Under the pieces are notes generated by a model, which was not told the origin of the DNA, did not search any database, and worked only from the letters and a program-made list of their open reading frames with translations. From Rhizobium sp. (lineage in GTDB: Bacteria > Pseudomonadota > Alphaproteobacteria > Rhizobiales > Rhizobiaceae): a stretch of 64,000 nucleotides of DNA. The stretch spans positions 248,001 through 312,000 of the forward strand of contig PEKW01000006.1 in assembly GCA_002796995.1 (NCBI GenBank). The letters are read 5' to 3'. Shown piece by piece: positions 45,938 through 54,864 of the stretch (positions are counted from its first letter, which is position 1; the number at the start of each line of letters is the position of its first letter). The translations under genes and the position numbers were made by a program.

Positions 45938-46303
45938 TTGAAGGCTCTTTCGATCCTGTGGCAACGCCATCGCCTGCTGCTGGGCGCCTTCCTCGGCGCG
46001 ACGCTGATCGCGCTCTATTTCGCCTCCCGTTTCCTGCTGTCGGTCCTCTACTGGAGCGACCCGGCCCATCGGAACCAGCCGCTCGAAGGCTGGATGACGA
46101 TCGGCTATGTGGCGCACTCCTACGACGTGCCGCGCGACAGGCTGATCGAGATCCTCGGCCTTCAGCCGCCGGACAAACCGGACCGGAAGGCACGGCCGAC
46201 ACTGGAGCGGATCGCCAGTGACCGCGGCCAGCCGCTTGACGCCTTCGAGTCCGAGATTAAGGCCGCGATCGCCCGGCTGCGCGCAGAAGAGCCGCCCAAA
46301 TGA
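45938..46303 (+). CDS. Small membrane-anchored hypothetical protein
   Basis: A 121-residue protein with one N-terminal helix ([20 protein letters not shown]) and a soluble C-terminal part with [20 protein letters not shown] and [20 protein letters not shown], which look like two short helical repeats. The start is TTG at 45938. Its stop overlaps the next gene's start by 4 bases (ATGA), so it works with or is expressed with the DedA protein. No known family recognised. Confidence 0.75.
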   Translation: MKALSILWQRHRLLLGAFLGATLIALYFASRFLLSVLYWSDPAHRNQPLEGWMTIGYVAHSYDVPRDRLIEILGLQPPDKPDRKARPTLERIASDRGQPLDAFESEIKAAIARLRAEEPPK

Positions 46304-46908
46304 CGGAGCAATTGCTGGCGCTGCTCCCGCTCTACGGCCTGCCCCTGCTCGCAGCGGTCACGGGCTTGAGCTGCCTCGGCCTGCCGCTGCCCGCCTCGAT
46401 CGTCATGATGCTGATGGGCGCCTTCGCCGCTGCCGGCGATTTCAACCTGCTCGCCGTCTTTGCGACGGCCCTCGCCGCCTCCGTGCTCGGCGATCAGGCC
46501 GGCTTTGCCATCGGCCGGCTGGGCGGAGCCGCCATCATCGCGCGGCTGGCGACCACTCCGTCGCGACAGGAGACGCTGGCGCGGGCCGAGGCGCGGATCA
46601 ACAGCCACGGCCCCGTCGCGGTTTTCCTCACCCGCTGGCTGCTGGCTCCGCTCGGTCCCTATGTCAACCTGATCGCCGGCGCCACGGCCTTTTCCTGGAC
46701 GCGCTTCACCGTCTACGGCGTGGCCGGCGAACTCTTCTGGGTCGGCGGCTATACGGGCCTCGGGGTGATTTTCAGCGACAATGTCATGAGCATTGCCGAA
46801 ATCGTCGGCGATCTCAGCGGTTTCCTCGCCGCCGGCGTCATCGCCCTCTACCTCGGCTGGCGCATCGTCAAGGTCCTGCGGCACCACGAGGTCGAGACCA
46901 AACCGTAG
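46300..46908 (+). CDS. DedA family (VTT/SNARE-associated) membrane protein
   Basis: A 202-residue polytopic protein. YGLPLLAAVTGLSCLGLPLP, DQAGFAIGRLGG and FLTRWLLAPLGPYVNLIAGA carry the DedA signatures including the conserved Arg in FLTRWLL. DedA proteins act in membrane lipid (undecaprenyl phosphate) recycling and envelope homeostasis. It is translationally coupled to the small upstream membrane protein and followed on the same strand by a lipid glycosyltransferase, which suggests an envelope-lipid theme. Confidence 0.9.
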   Translation: MTEQLLALLPLYGLPLLAAVTGLSCLGLPLPASIVMMLMGAFAAAGDFNLLAVFATALAASVLGDQAGFAIGRLGGAAIIARLATTPSRQETLARAEARINSHGPVAVFLTRWLLAPLGPYVNLIAGATAFSWTRFTVYGVAGELFWVGGYTGLGVIFSDNVMSIAEIVGDLSGFLAAGVIALYLGWRIVKVLRHHEVETKP

Positions 46909-47016
46909 CGACCGTCGCAGACCTGCTGCCTTGGCGCCCCGCCCGCGCGGGTCTATGGTTGCCGAACTGTCATATGCCGGTGCTATGCGGGAATCGCCCC
47001 GCAACGAGGATGTGCC

Positions 47017-48210
47017 ATGACCGTTTTGATCTGGACCTTAGCGATCGCTCTTTCCGTTCATCTCCTCAGCATCCTGGTCGTGCTGGTGCGCAAGTCGCGG
47101 ACGGAGCCGGCGACGACCGCGACGGTCCGCCCGCCCGTCACCATCCTCAGGCCGCTCTGCGGCGCCGAAAACAATCTAGCGGAAACCCTGAATTCGGGCT
47201 TTGCCCTCGACTGGCCGAACTACGAGGTGGTCTTCTGCGTCGCCTCGCCGGGCGACCCGGCGATCGAAATCGCGCGCGGCTGCATGGCCGCCCATCCCGA
47301 AAGCGCCGCGCGCCTGCTGATCGGCGAGGATGTCTTCAGCGTCAATCCGAAGATGAACAACTTGGTCAAGGGATGGCGCTCGGCCCAGCATGACTGGATC
47401 GTCATCGCCGACAGCAATGTGCTGATGCCGGCCGACTATCTTCAGCGCCTGTTCGCGCGTTGGACACCGGGCACCGGCCTCGTCTGCTCGCCGCCGATCG
47501 GTTCGGCGCCTGAGGGCTTTGCCGCCGAACTGGAATGCGCCTGGCTGAACAGCTTCCAGGCGCGCTGGCAATTGCTGGCCGACACCGCCGGCTTCGGTTT
47601 CGCCCAGGGCAAGTCCATGCTGCTCAACCGCCAGGTCATGGCGCGGGCCGGCGGCTTCGAACGCCTCGGCGGCGAGATCGCCGAGGATGCGGCGGCAACG
47701 CATGTCATCCGCCAGATCGGCCTGAAGGTCAGGCTGGCGCGCGAGCCCTTCGAACAGCCGCTTGGCCGCCGCTCGCTGGCGAGCGTATGGAAGCGCCAGC
47801 TGCGCTGGGCGCGGCTGCGCCGTTCTTCCTTCCCGCTGGTCTTCGTGCCGGAACTGTTCGCCGGCGGCGCCCTGCCGATCCTCGCGCTCGCGATCCTGAC
47901 CGCTTTCGGCGTCTGCTCGAAGCTGACCTTTGCGCTCTATGTGCTCGCCTGGTACGGCGGCGAGATCCTGCTGAGCAAGGCCTTCCACTGGCATATCGGG
48001 CGGATGACCCCGCTCGCCATGATCCTGCGCGACCTGGCCTTGCCGGTGCTGTGGGTGGCCGCCTGGTTCGGCGACAGCTTCGTCTGGCGCGGCAACCCGA
48101 TGACCGTCGCCTCGGGAACCCAGGCCAGGGCGCCCGCCACCATGCGCATCCGCCGCATCGTCGACAAGACGAAGGAACGCGCCAAGGCGCTGGCGACCTT
48201 GCGCCACTGA
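47017..48210 (+). CDS. GT21 ceramide glucosyltransferase-like enzyme
   Basis: A 397-residue membrane glycosyltransferase. It has an N-terminal helix (WTLAIALSVHLLSILVVLVR), then a GT-A domain with VTILRPLCGAENNLAETLNS, NPKMNNLVKGWRSAQHDWIV, the metal-binding acidic motif in IADSNVLM, and the acceptor motif KRQLRWARLRRSSFPLVF (the QxxRW block of GT21). Two to three C-terminal helices follow. The closest known families are ceramide glucosyltransferases, including those of alphaproteobacteria. It probably glycosylates a sphingolipid or diacylglycerol in the inner membrane. GAGGATG precedes the start. Confidence 0.88.
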   Translation: MTVLIWTLAIALSVHLLSILVVLVRKSRTEPATTATVRPPVTILRPLCGAENNLAETLNSGFALDWPNYEVVFCVASPGDPAIEIARGCMAAHPESAARLLIGEDVFSVNPKMNNLVKGWRSAQHDWIVIADSNVLMPADYLQRLFARWTPGTGLVCSPPIGSAPEGFAAELECAWLNSFQARWQLLADTAGFGFAQGKSMLLNRQVMARAGGFERLGGEIAEDAAATHVIRQIGLKVRLAREPFEQPLGRRSLASVWKRQLRWARLRRSSFPLVFVPELFAGGALPILALAILTAFGVCSKLTFALYVLAWYGGEILLSKAFHWHIGRMTPLAMILRDLALPVLWVAAWFGDSFVWRGNPMTVASGTQARAPATMRIRRIVDKTKERAKALATLRH

Positions 48211-48349
48211 GCCGGATAGATTTCAAGCGCCTGCAGCTGCGTGAGCATGAGGCGCCGGAGACACGTGCGCAACGGCGGCCCGAACGCAGAACGGGGGCGG
48301 CACCGGAAACCGGCCACCGCCCCCGCCCCCGCCCGCAGGGAGGTTCCTG

Positions 48350-49921
48350 TCAGATCGAACCCGCGCCCATCTGTTCGGCGATGTAGTCGGCCTGGCGGAT
48401 CGCCAGCGTCACGATGGTGAGAGTGGGGTTCTCCGCCGCACCCGTGGTGAACTGGCTGCCGTCGGAGACGAACAGGTTCTTGATGTCGTGGGTCTGGCCA
48501 TGCTTGTTGACCACGCCGTCCTGGGCTTTCTCGCTCATGCGGTTGGTGCCGAGATTGTGGGTCGACGGATAGGGCGGTGTTGGGAAGGCGCGGGTCGCCC
48601 CGACCGCCTCGTAGAGCTTGATGCCCTGGCTGTAGGCATGGTCGCGCATCGCCACGTCGTTCGGATGGTCGGTGAAGGACACGTCCGGGATCGGCATGCC
48701 GTACTTGTCCTTGAGTTCCTTGTGCAGGGTAACCCGGTTCTGCTCCTGCGGCATGTCCTCGCCGACGATCCACAGGCCCGCCATGTTGGCATATTTGTCC
48801 ATGGCCGAGGCAAACGACCGGCCCCAGCCGCCCGGATCGAGGAAGGCCGCCATGAACGGAATGCCGAGCGCCAGCGTCTCCAGCTCATAGCCGCCGACGA
48901 AGCCGCGCGACGGATCGTGCCGCGCCTCGTCGCGAATGATGCCGGCCATGGTCGTGCCGCGGTAGAAGTGCACCGGCTTCTCGAAGACGGCATAGACCGA
49001 GCCGGTGGTGTGGCGCATGTAGTTCTTGCCGACCTGGCCGGACGAGTTGGCCAGCCCGTCGGGGAACATGGACGACGCCGAGTTGAGCAGCAGGCGCGGG
49101 CTTTCGATCGAGTTGCCGGCGACGCAGACGATGCGGGCCTTCTGGCTCTTCAGATTGCCGTCCTTGTCGGCATAGACGACCGCCGTCACCTTGCCCGACT
49201 TGTCGTGCTCGATCTTGACGACATGCGAGTTCGGCCGCACTTCCAGCTTGCCGGTCGCCTCGCCCTTCGGGATTTCGGTGTAGAGCGTCGACCACTTGGC
49301 GCCCCATTTGCAGCCCTGGAAACAGAACCCGGTCTGCTGACAGCTGTTGCGGTCGTCGCGCGGCGCCGAATTGATCGCCATGTTGCCGGTGTGGCATTCC
49401 TTGTAGCCGAGCTTGTCGGCACCGGCTTTGAGGATCTTGAAGTTGTTGTTGCCGGGCAGGCCCTCGATGCCGTTGGTGCGGGTGACGCCCATCTTGTCCT
49501 CGGCCTTGGCATAGTATGGCTCGAGATCGGCAAGGGTGATCGGCCAGTCGAGCAGGTTGGCACCCTCGACCTTGCCGTAGGTCGTCAGGTCCTTGAACTC
49601 GTGCTCCTGGAAGCGCAGCGAAGCGCCCGCCCAGTGGGTGGTGGTGCCGCCGACTGCCTTGACGATCCAGGCCGGCAGGTTGGGGAAGTCCTTGGCCACC
49701 CGCCAGCCGCCGCCGGTGGTGCGATTGTCGAGCCAGGCGAGCTGCGAAAAGCTCTCCCACTCGTCATTGATGAATTCTTCGTGCTCGATCCGGTTGCCGG
49801 CTTCGAGGATGACGACGTCGATGCCCTTCTGGGCGAGTTCGTTGCCGAGCGTACCGCCGCCCGCACCCGAACCGATGATGACGACCACGCTGTCGTCGTT
49901 GAGATCATAAGGCGCTGCCAT
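48350..49921 (-). CDS. GMC-family oxidoreductase (gluconate 2-dehydrogenase-type flavoprotein subunit)
   Basis: A 523-residue flavoprotein. FAD-binding GSGAGGGTLGNELAQ (17-31), GGTTTHWAGASLRFQEHEF, and RIVCVAGNSIESPRLLLNSA are GMC features. The C-terminal FPTPPYPSTHNLGTNRMSEK and TTGAAENPTLTIVTLAIRQA provide the catalytic His and Asn. The Cys-containing stretch DRNSCQQTGFCFQGCKWGAK is typical of the gluconate/sorbitol/2-keto dehydrogenase flavoprotein subunit. It is paired with the Tat-type small subunit just upstream on the same strand; a cytochrome c subunit is not present here. The start MAAPYDLNDD at 49921 is well placed. Confidence 0.9.
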   Translation of the reverse strand: MAAPYDLNDDSVVVIIGSGAGGGTLGNELAQKGIDVVILEAGNRIEHEEFINDEWESFSQLAWLDNRTTGGGWRVAKDFPNLPAWIVKAVGGTTTHWAGASLRFQEHEFKDLTTYGKVEGANLLDWPITLADLEPYYAKAEDKMGVTRTNGIEGLPGNNNFKILKAGADKLGYKECHTGNMAINSAPRDDRNSCQQTGFCFQGCKWGAKWSTLYTEIPKGEATGKLEVRPNSHVVKIEHDKSGKVTAVVYADKDGNLKSQKARIVCVAGNSIESPRLLLNSASSMFPDGLANSSGQVGKNYMRHTTGSVYAVFEKPVHFYRGTTMAGIIRDEARHDPSRGFVGGYELETLALGIPFMAAFLDPGGWGRSFASAMDKYANMAGLWIVGEDMPQEQNRVTLHKELKDKYGMPIPDVSFTDHPNDVAMRDHAYSQGIKLYEAVGATRAFPTPPYPSTHNLGTNRMSEKAQDGVVNKHGQTHDIKNLFVSDGSQFTTGAAENPTLTIVTLAIRQADYIAEQMGAGSI

Positions 49922-50033
49922 GATTTCCTCCCAGGAATGTCAAATCGGCATATGTTCGAGAATGCGCCGCCGTTCCCATCCACGATGGGCCTCCTCGGGC
50001 GGCGATGCTGTTGTCTTGCGCGAGCGGCGGCGT

Positions 50034-50567
50034 CTAGAGCCACTCGAGATCGTTGAAGCCGCGCTCGATATAGCCGCCCTTGGAATAGGACTCGCCCTCG
50101 TAGCCGAAGATCGGCCACAGCTCCTTCTGGTTATAGAGGCTGACGACGAGGTCGCCGCGCACCGCCTGGAAGAAGGGCGTCGTCTCGATGTCGCGCAGGA
50201 TGGCGACACGATCGTCCTCCCAGCCGAGGCCGCGATAGCCGCCAGGGCCTGCGCGCTTGTCGAGATCGGCGATACCGTCCTCGATCAGCGTCTTGTGCGC
50301 TTCATCCTTGCCGGCGCGATCGTCCTGTCCCTTGACGGCGATCGCATAGAAGCGGTCGGCCAGCTGGTCGTGCGGATAGATGTCGCGGGCGAGCTTGATC
50401 AGCGTCGCCATGGTTTCCGGCTTGAGCGCCTTGGCCTCCAGCGCCCAGGCGGCCTGCGGACAGATCACCGCCGAGCCGCTGATCACCAGCAGCGCGCCGA
50501 CGCTGCCGCTGCGCTTCAACAGGTCGCGGCGGGAAATCCCATTCGATTTTTCGTAAAGCGTGACCAC
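50034..50567 (-). CDS. Gluconate 2-dehydrogenase subunit 3-type protein with Tat signal
   Basis: A 177-residue small subunit. The twin-arginine signal SRRDLLKRSGSVGALLVISG (Arg13-Arg14) is followed by the Gluconate_2-dh3 domain: LIKLARDIYPHDQLADRFYA and GWEDDRVAILRDIETTPFFQ. In known enzymes this subunit carries the leaderless flavoprotein through Tat, so the complex is periplasmic. It precedes the GMC gene by about 110 bases on the same strand and is presumably its partner. Confidence 0.92.
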   Translation of the reverse strand: MVTLYEKSNGISRRDLLKRSGSVGALLVISGSAVICPQAAWALEAKALKPETMATLIKLARDIYPHDQLADRFYAIAVKGQDDRAGKDEAHKTLIEDGIADLDKRAGPGGYRGLGWEDDRVAILRDIETTPFFQAVRGDLVVSLYNQKELWPIFGYEGESYSKGGYIERGFNDLEWL

Positions 50568-50703
50568 GTCATTCTCCTCCCAGGATCGTGTGGCATTGGC
50601 GGCGGCCCTTCCCTTGCGGGCCGTCGGTGGGCGGCGCGGAGCCCGCGCCCTCCCCTGTCTCGGCAGCGCCCGGCAGGTCCTCCAACCCGCCGGTCCGCGG
50701 CCC

Positions 50704-51126
50704 TTACTTGAAGCGCCCGTGGCGCTGCAGAACCTCGATCTTGTAACCGTCGGGGTCCGTCATGAAGAAGAAGCGCGCGAGCAGAGCCCCGTCGCGGTTG
50801 AATTCGACGATCTTGCCGGGGGCGAGCCCGAGATCGGTCACCCGTTTGTGCTCGCTGTCGAGATCGGCGACGCTGACGGCGAGATGGCCGTAGCCAGTGC
50901 CCAGATCATAGGCCTCTTCCCGCCCCTTGTTGACGGTCAGCTCCAGTTCGAACTCGCTCTCGGCATTGCTGAGATAGATCAGCGTGAAGGTGTCGAAATC
51001 GAGCCTCTCGGCAATGTCGAGGCCGAAGGCCTTCCGGTAGAAATCGACGGAACGGGCTTCTTCCATCACCCGGATCATCGAATGGATCATCTTCGCCAAG
51101 GGCTGCTCCTCGTATATGGCAAACAT
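50704..51126 (-). CDS. VOC superfamily (glyoxalase I-like) protein
   Basis: A 140-residue metal-dependent enzyme-fold protein. MIHSMIRVMEEARSVDFYRK and YGHLAVSVADLDSEHKRVTD, ending FFMTDPDGYKIEVLQRHG, follow the glyoxalase I pattern including the metal ligand Glu in the last strand. Lactoylglutathione lyase is likely but other VOC functions are possible. The start at 51126 follows rhizobial relatives that begin MFAIYEEQPLAK; the internal ATG at 51090 is an alternative with GAGGAG too far upstream. It lies 130 bases before the Tat dehydrogenase genes. Confidence 0.85.
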   Translation of the reverse strand: MFAIYEEQPLAKMIHSMIRVMEEARSVDFYRKAFGLDIAERLDFDTFTLIYLSNAESEFELELTVNKGREEAYDLGTGYGHLAVSVADLDSEHKRVTDLGLAPGKIVEFNRDGALLARFFFMTDPDGYKIEVLQRHGRFK

Positions 51127-51312
51127 CGAATGATCGAAGTTTCCGACACCGGTGGCAAATCGGGTAGCAGCCCGCTACCGCACCGACGATTTTTGCCCGA
51201 TCGGCCACGGATTTATTGCGCCTTGCGCAGAAACCGCCACGTTTTGGGAAATTGACCGGCAATCCATCGGGCCGCATAATGCGTATCAAAAGAAAAGCCG
51301 GAGGAGCATGCC

Positions 51313-51621
51313 ATGTGTGAAGTCTTTGCGGGACAGGACCCCGCCCGTTACCGTGCGGTCAACCGATCGGTCCGGATCGCCGGCCATTCCACCAGCATCC
51401 AGATCGAGGCCGCCTTCTGGGTGCTGATCGACGAGATCGCCGCCAGCCAGTCGATGTCGACCTCGCGCTTCCTGTCGACGCTCTATGACGAAGCCCTGGA
51501 GATCAACGGCTCCGTTTCCAACTTCGCGTCGCTCCTGCGCACCAGCTGTCTGATCTACCTGATGGGCAAGGCACAGCACCCGGAAGCCCATCACGAGTTC
51601 CACATCCTCGCGGCGGAATGA
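51313..51621 (+). CDS. Ribbon-helix-helix domain protein
   Basis: A 102-residue protein of the RHH_4 type found across Rhizobiales. RSVRIAGHSTSIQIEAAFWV and LIDEIAASQSMSTSRFLSTL resemble the strand-helix-helix DNA-binding fold. Its small size suggests a transcription factor or antitoxin-like regulator, but no toxin gene lies next to it. GGAGGAG stands about 7 bases upstream of the start. Confidence 0.82.
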   Translation: MCEVFAGQDPARYRAVNRSVRIAGHSTSIQIEAAFWVLIDEIAASQSMSTSRFLSTLYDEALEINGSVSNFASLLRTSCLIYLMGKAQHPEAHHEFHILAAE

Positions 51622-51787
51622 GCGGCACCGCCCGGCCCTTCGCTCCTTAGGCGCAGCGAAAGCGTGTTCGGCTACGCCGGCCAATCGCGCGGGATGCGCG
51701 ACCGGCTCTGATCGGGGCCGAGAGCGGAGCGGCAGGCTCCGCCACCTCCCAAACCACTTGACGGTTATTGGCGCGCGCGGCGCGGCC

Positions 51788-52558
51788 TCAGGGCTTCTTG
51801 ACCTCGGCGAGAAGCGACTGCGCACCCTTTGCGAGAATGCCGACATCGCTGCCGACGGCGATGAAGCAGGCGCCGGCGTCGCGGGCCAGCTGGATCATGT
51901 CCGGATCGGTGGTCATGATGCCGGCCGGTTTGCCGAGCGCGACGATCTTGCGGATCAGCGCATCGACCGCCGTCATGACGTCGGGATGGCGCGCATTGCC
52001 GGTATGGCCGAGGTCGGCCGCCAGATCGGCGGGGCCGATCAAAACACCGTCGACGCCCCTGGTGGTGACGATCGCCTCGGCATTGTCGATGCCGAGCTGG
52101 CTCTCGATCTGGACGATCAGGCAGATCTGATCGTTGGCCGTTTCCACATAGTCGGCGATCCGGCCGAAATCGGATGCCCGGCCGAGCCCGGCGCCCATGC
52201 CGCGAATGCCCTCCGGCGGATAGCGGCAGGCACGGGCGAGCCGCAGAGCCTCCTCGCCCGTCTCGACCATCGGGATCAGCAGCGACTGCGCGCCGATATC
52301 CAGCGCCTGCTTGATCAGCCAGGTCTCGCCCATGGGCAGCCGGACCATCGCATGGGCGGGATGCCGCGAAACCGCCGCGAGCTGGGAGGCGAGCAGCGGA
52401 ATGTCGTTCGGGCCGTGTTCCGCATCGATGAGGATCCAGTCGAATCCGGAGCCTGCCGAGACTTCGGCCGCATGCGGGCTCGCCAGCGCGACCCAGAGAC
52501 CATAGAGGGTCTGGCCATCGAGCATGGCCTGCTTGAAGACGTTGACGGGTGCGGGCAT
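51788..52558 (-). CDS. HpcH/HpaI family aldolase
   Basis: A 256-residue class II (metal-dependent) pyruvate aldolase. The conserved GLWVALASPHAAEVSAGSGF and DWILIDAEHGPNDIPLLASQ, MVRLPMGETWLIKQALDIGA, VQIESQLGIDNAEAIVTTRG and VLIGPADLAADLGH give the metal-binding Glu/Asp and catalytic His. Members cleave 4-hydroxy-2-oxoheptanedioate or 2-dehydro-3-deoxyglucarate; the substrate here is not fixed. The start at 52558 has GAGGAG ideally spaced, so a longer GTG start is rejected. Confidence 0.93.
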   Translation of the reverse strand: MPAPVNVFKQAMLDGQTLYGLWVALASPHAAEVSAGSGFDWILIDAEHGPNDIPLLASQLAAVSRHPAHAMVRLPMGETWLIKQALDIGAQSLLIPMVETGEEALRLARACRYPPEGIRGMGAGLGRASDFGRIADYVETANDQICLIVQIESQLGIDNAEAIVTTRGVDGVLIGPADLAADLGHTGNARHPDVMTAVDALIRKIVALGKPAGIMTTDPDMIQLARDAGACFIAVGSDVGILAKGAQSLLAEVKKP

Positions 52559-52918
52559 GAATATTCTCCTCACGCAAATGGCAGGCTGACGGTGCCCTGC
52601 GGCACGGCATAGTTGGTTATGGTGTCACCGTGACGGGGCCAGGCGGAACGGATGACCGAACCGCAGGCATGACATGCCCGCATCGATCTTCGCACCGTAC
52701 TGGTGCAGACGATTGGCCGGCCCGGCAAGGCCGCCAGCGGGCGAATTGAGCACATCGGTGCCGAGACCGGATCTTTTCCACTTCTGCGTTGCCCGATCGC
52801 TTCTCCCGATCCATGTCGGTGAACGGGGTCGGGTCCACCCGCACCGGAAGGCGCCGATTGATATCCGGCGCCCCGTCGTGATACGTGAGCCAACGTTTCT
52901 CGACATTGAAAGAATGCC
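52559..52918. other. Intergenic region upstream of the spermidine-synthase-like gene
   Basis: About 360 bases with no supported gene. Open frames here have no recognisable domain, and the composition is coding-like only by GC bias. Divergent promoters for the aldolase and the methyltransferase-like gene are expected within it. Confidence 0.45.
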
Positions 52919-53614
52919 ATGCTCCCCTGGATCCAGCTCGATTCCGCCGTCATTCCCGGTGGGGGTGGCGAATTGCGCCTCAAGCAGCGCGGCACCGAAT
53001 TCTCGATCATGCTCGGCACCAACGAGCTGATGAACAGCCGCCTGAGCGGTTCGGAAGAGGCGCTGGCGACGCTCGCCTGGGAACAGATCGCCCCGCGCAA
53101 GCGCCCGCACATCCTGATCGGCGGCCTTGGCATGGGCTTCACGCTGCGCGCCGCCCTCGCCGTCCTGCCGGCCGACGCACGGGTGACGATCGCCGAACTC
53201 GTGCCGGCCGTCGTCGCCTGGGCGCGCGGCCCGATGGCGGAGATCTACAAGGGCAGTCTCGACGATCCGCGGGTCAAGGTGCATGTCGGCGACGTGTCCT
53301 CGCTCATCCACACCTACCGCCACAGCTATGACGCGATCCTGCTCGACGTCGACAACGGCCCGCAGGGACTGACCCGGTCGGCCAATGACGGTCTCTACGA
53401 CTATGCCGGGCTGCGAGCGGCCAAGGGCGCGCTGCGTGCCAGGGGCGTGCTGGCCGTCTGGTCCTCCGGCCCCAATCCGGGCTTCACGCGCCGTCTGGGC
53501 ACCCTCGGCTTCAAGGTCAAGGAAGAGCACGTCCGCGCCGGCAAGAAGCGTGGCGCACGTCACGTCATCTGGCTGGCGAGCACGGATGGCGGCGACGGTC
53601 CCGCGCAACCATAA
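52919..53614 (+). CDS. Spermidine synthase-like SAM-binding protein
   Basis: A 231-residue protein with a Rossmann fold of the spermidine synthase/class I methyltransferase superfamily. HILIGGLGMGFTLRAALAVL is the nucleotide-binding loop, followed by RVTIAELVPAVVAWARGPMA and YDAILLDVDNGPQGLTRSAN. The active-site residues of true polyamine aminopropyltransferases are not obviously complete, so it may be a methyltransferase or another enzyme. No polyamine genes are near. It stands alone, convergent with dgcA. Confidence 0.82.
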   Translation: MLPWIQLDSAVIPGGGGELRLKQRGTEFSIMLGTNELMNSRLSGSEEALATLAWEQIAPRKRPHILIGGLGMGFTLRAALAVLPADARVTIAELVPAVVAWARGPMAEIYKGSLDDPRVKVHVGDVSSLIHTYRHSYDAILLDVDNGPQGLTRSANDGLYDYAGLRAAKGALRARGVLAVWSSGPNPGFTRRLGTLGFKVKEEHVRAGKKRGARHVIWLASTDGGDGPAQP

Positions 53615-53662
53615 CACCTTCCGGCCACGGGCTATATCGCGGCCGGACAGTGCGGTGCGGGT

Positions 53663-54652
53663 TCAGCCCCAGAGCGCCGGTTCCGGCACCTGCATGGTCG
53701 AGCCCTCGTAGCGGATCGGCACCTCACGGTCGGCGGCAAGCAGCAGCGGACCGTCGAGATCGGCGAATGCCGCCCCTTGCGCGACGAAGAAGGCCGGCGC
53801 CATGGCAAGCGAGGTGCCGAGCATGCAGCCGACCATGATGTCGAAGCCCTCGGCAACCGCCGCATCGCGCATCAGAAGCGCTTCGGTCAGCCCACCGGTC
53901 TTGTCGAGCTTGATGTTGATCGCATCGTACTTGCCTTTCAGATGGGAAAGCGATGCCCGGTCGTGGCAGCTCTCATCGGCGCAGACCGGCAGGACGCGCT
54001 CGATTTGCCGGAGGGCATCGTCCTTTCCCGCAGGAAGCGGCTGCTCGACCAGCGCCACGCCGAGCCTGACCAGCGCCGGCGCCAGCGCCAGATACTGCTC
54101 CACCGTCCACCCCTCGTTGGCGTCGACGATGATGCGGGAATTCGGTGCACCGGAGCGTACGGCCTCGATGCGGCCGAGATCGTCGTCAGTCCCGAGCTTG
54201 ACCTTGAGCAGCGGACGTTCCGCATTCTTGGCCGCCGCGTCGCGCATGCTCTCCGGCGCGCCAAGCGAGAGGGTGAAGGCCGTTTCGATCGGCTTCGGGG
54301 CGGTAAGGCCGGCCAGTTGCCAGACCGGCTTGCCGGCGCGCTTGGCCTCGAGGTCCCAGAAGGCGCAGTCGAGCGCATTGCGGGCCGCGCCCGGCGCCAA
54401 CCGGTCCTGCAGGCCCTGCCGGTCGAGACCGTCGCCGAGATCGTTCGCCGCGCCGAGGATCGCCTCCATCACCCCGTCGACCGTCTCGCCATAGCGGGCA
54501 TAGGGCACGCATTCGCCCCGACCGGCATGGACGCCGTCTGACAGCGTGACGGCCACGACCCGGATTTCCGTGCGCGAGCCGCGCGAAATCGTAAACGTCC
54601 CGGCGACCGGAAAGACATCCTCGACGACCGTCAGCCTCAAACCATTCGCCAT
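53663..54652 (-). CDS. dgcA: N-acetyl-D-glutamate racemase DgcA (enolase superfamily)
   Basis: A 329-residue member of the muconate lactonizing/dipeptide epimerase branch. [20 protein letters not shown] and [20 protein letters not shown], the KxK motif LKVKLG (Lys150, Lys152), metal ligands Asp177 in IIVDANEGW, Glu in [10 protein letters not shown] and Asp in [10 protein letters not shown], and a second Lys in [10 protein letters not shown] are all present. DgcA with DgcN catabolises D-glutamate in alphaproteobacteria; dgcN is not in the window. The start at 54652 has GGAGGAG upstream. Dipeptide epimerase is the alternative. Confidence 0.9.
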   Translation of the reverse strand: MANGLRLTVVEDVFPVAGTFTISRGSRTEIRVVAVTLSDGVHAGRGECVPYARYGETVDGVMEAILGAANDLGDGLDRQGLQDRLAPGAARNALDCAFWDLEAKRAGKPVWQLAGLTAPKPIETAFTLSLGAPESMRDAAAKNAERPLLKVKLGTDDDLGRIEAVRSGAPNSRIIVDANEGWTVEQYLALAPALVRLGVALVEQPLPAGKDDALRQIERVLPVCADESCHDRASLSHLKGKYDAINIKLDKTGGLTEALLMRDAAVAEGFDIMVGCMLGTSLAMAPAFFVAQGAAFADLDGPLLLAADREVPIRYEGSTMQVPEPALWG

Positions 54653-54864
54653 GTAAACGTCTCTCCTCCGCCGGCGCCGAACCACGTCGCGAATCGGCGC
54701 CCCTTGCGCGTTGCGACATTCCTTTCTATATCCGTCAACAATTAGGTCGAGGCCTGAACAGTCGACGGACTGCAATATGCCCCAATCCCATACCAGCAAG
54801 CTGGCGATGGCAACAGGGCGTCCCTTACCTCGCCTTCGAACGCATCAGATTGGCGGAAAAGCCC

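Noticed and set aside
52570-53142. Possible degraded gene in the 52.6-52.9 kb gap
   Set aside because: Translations on both strands gave no recognisable family and no ribosome-binding site, so it is left as intergenic.
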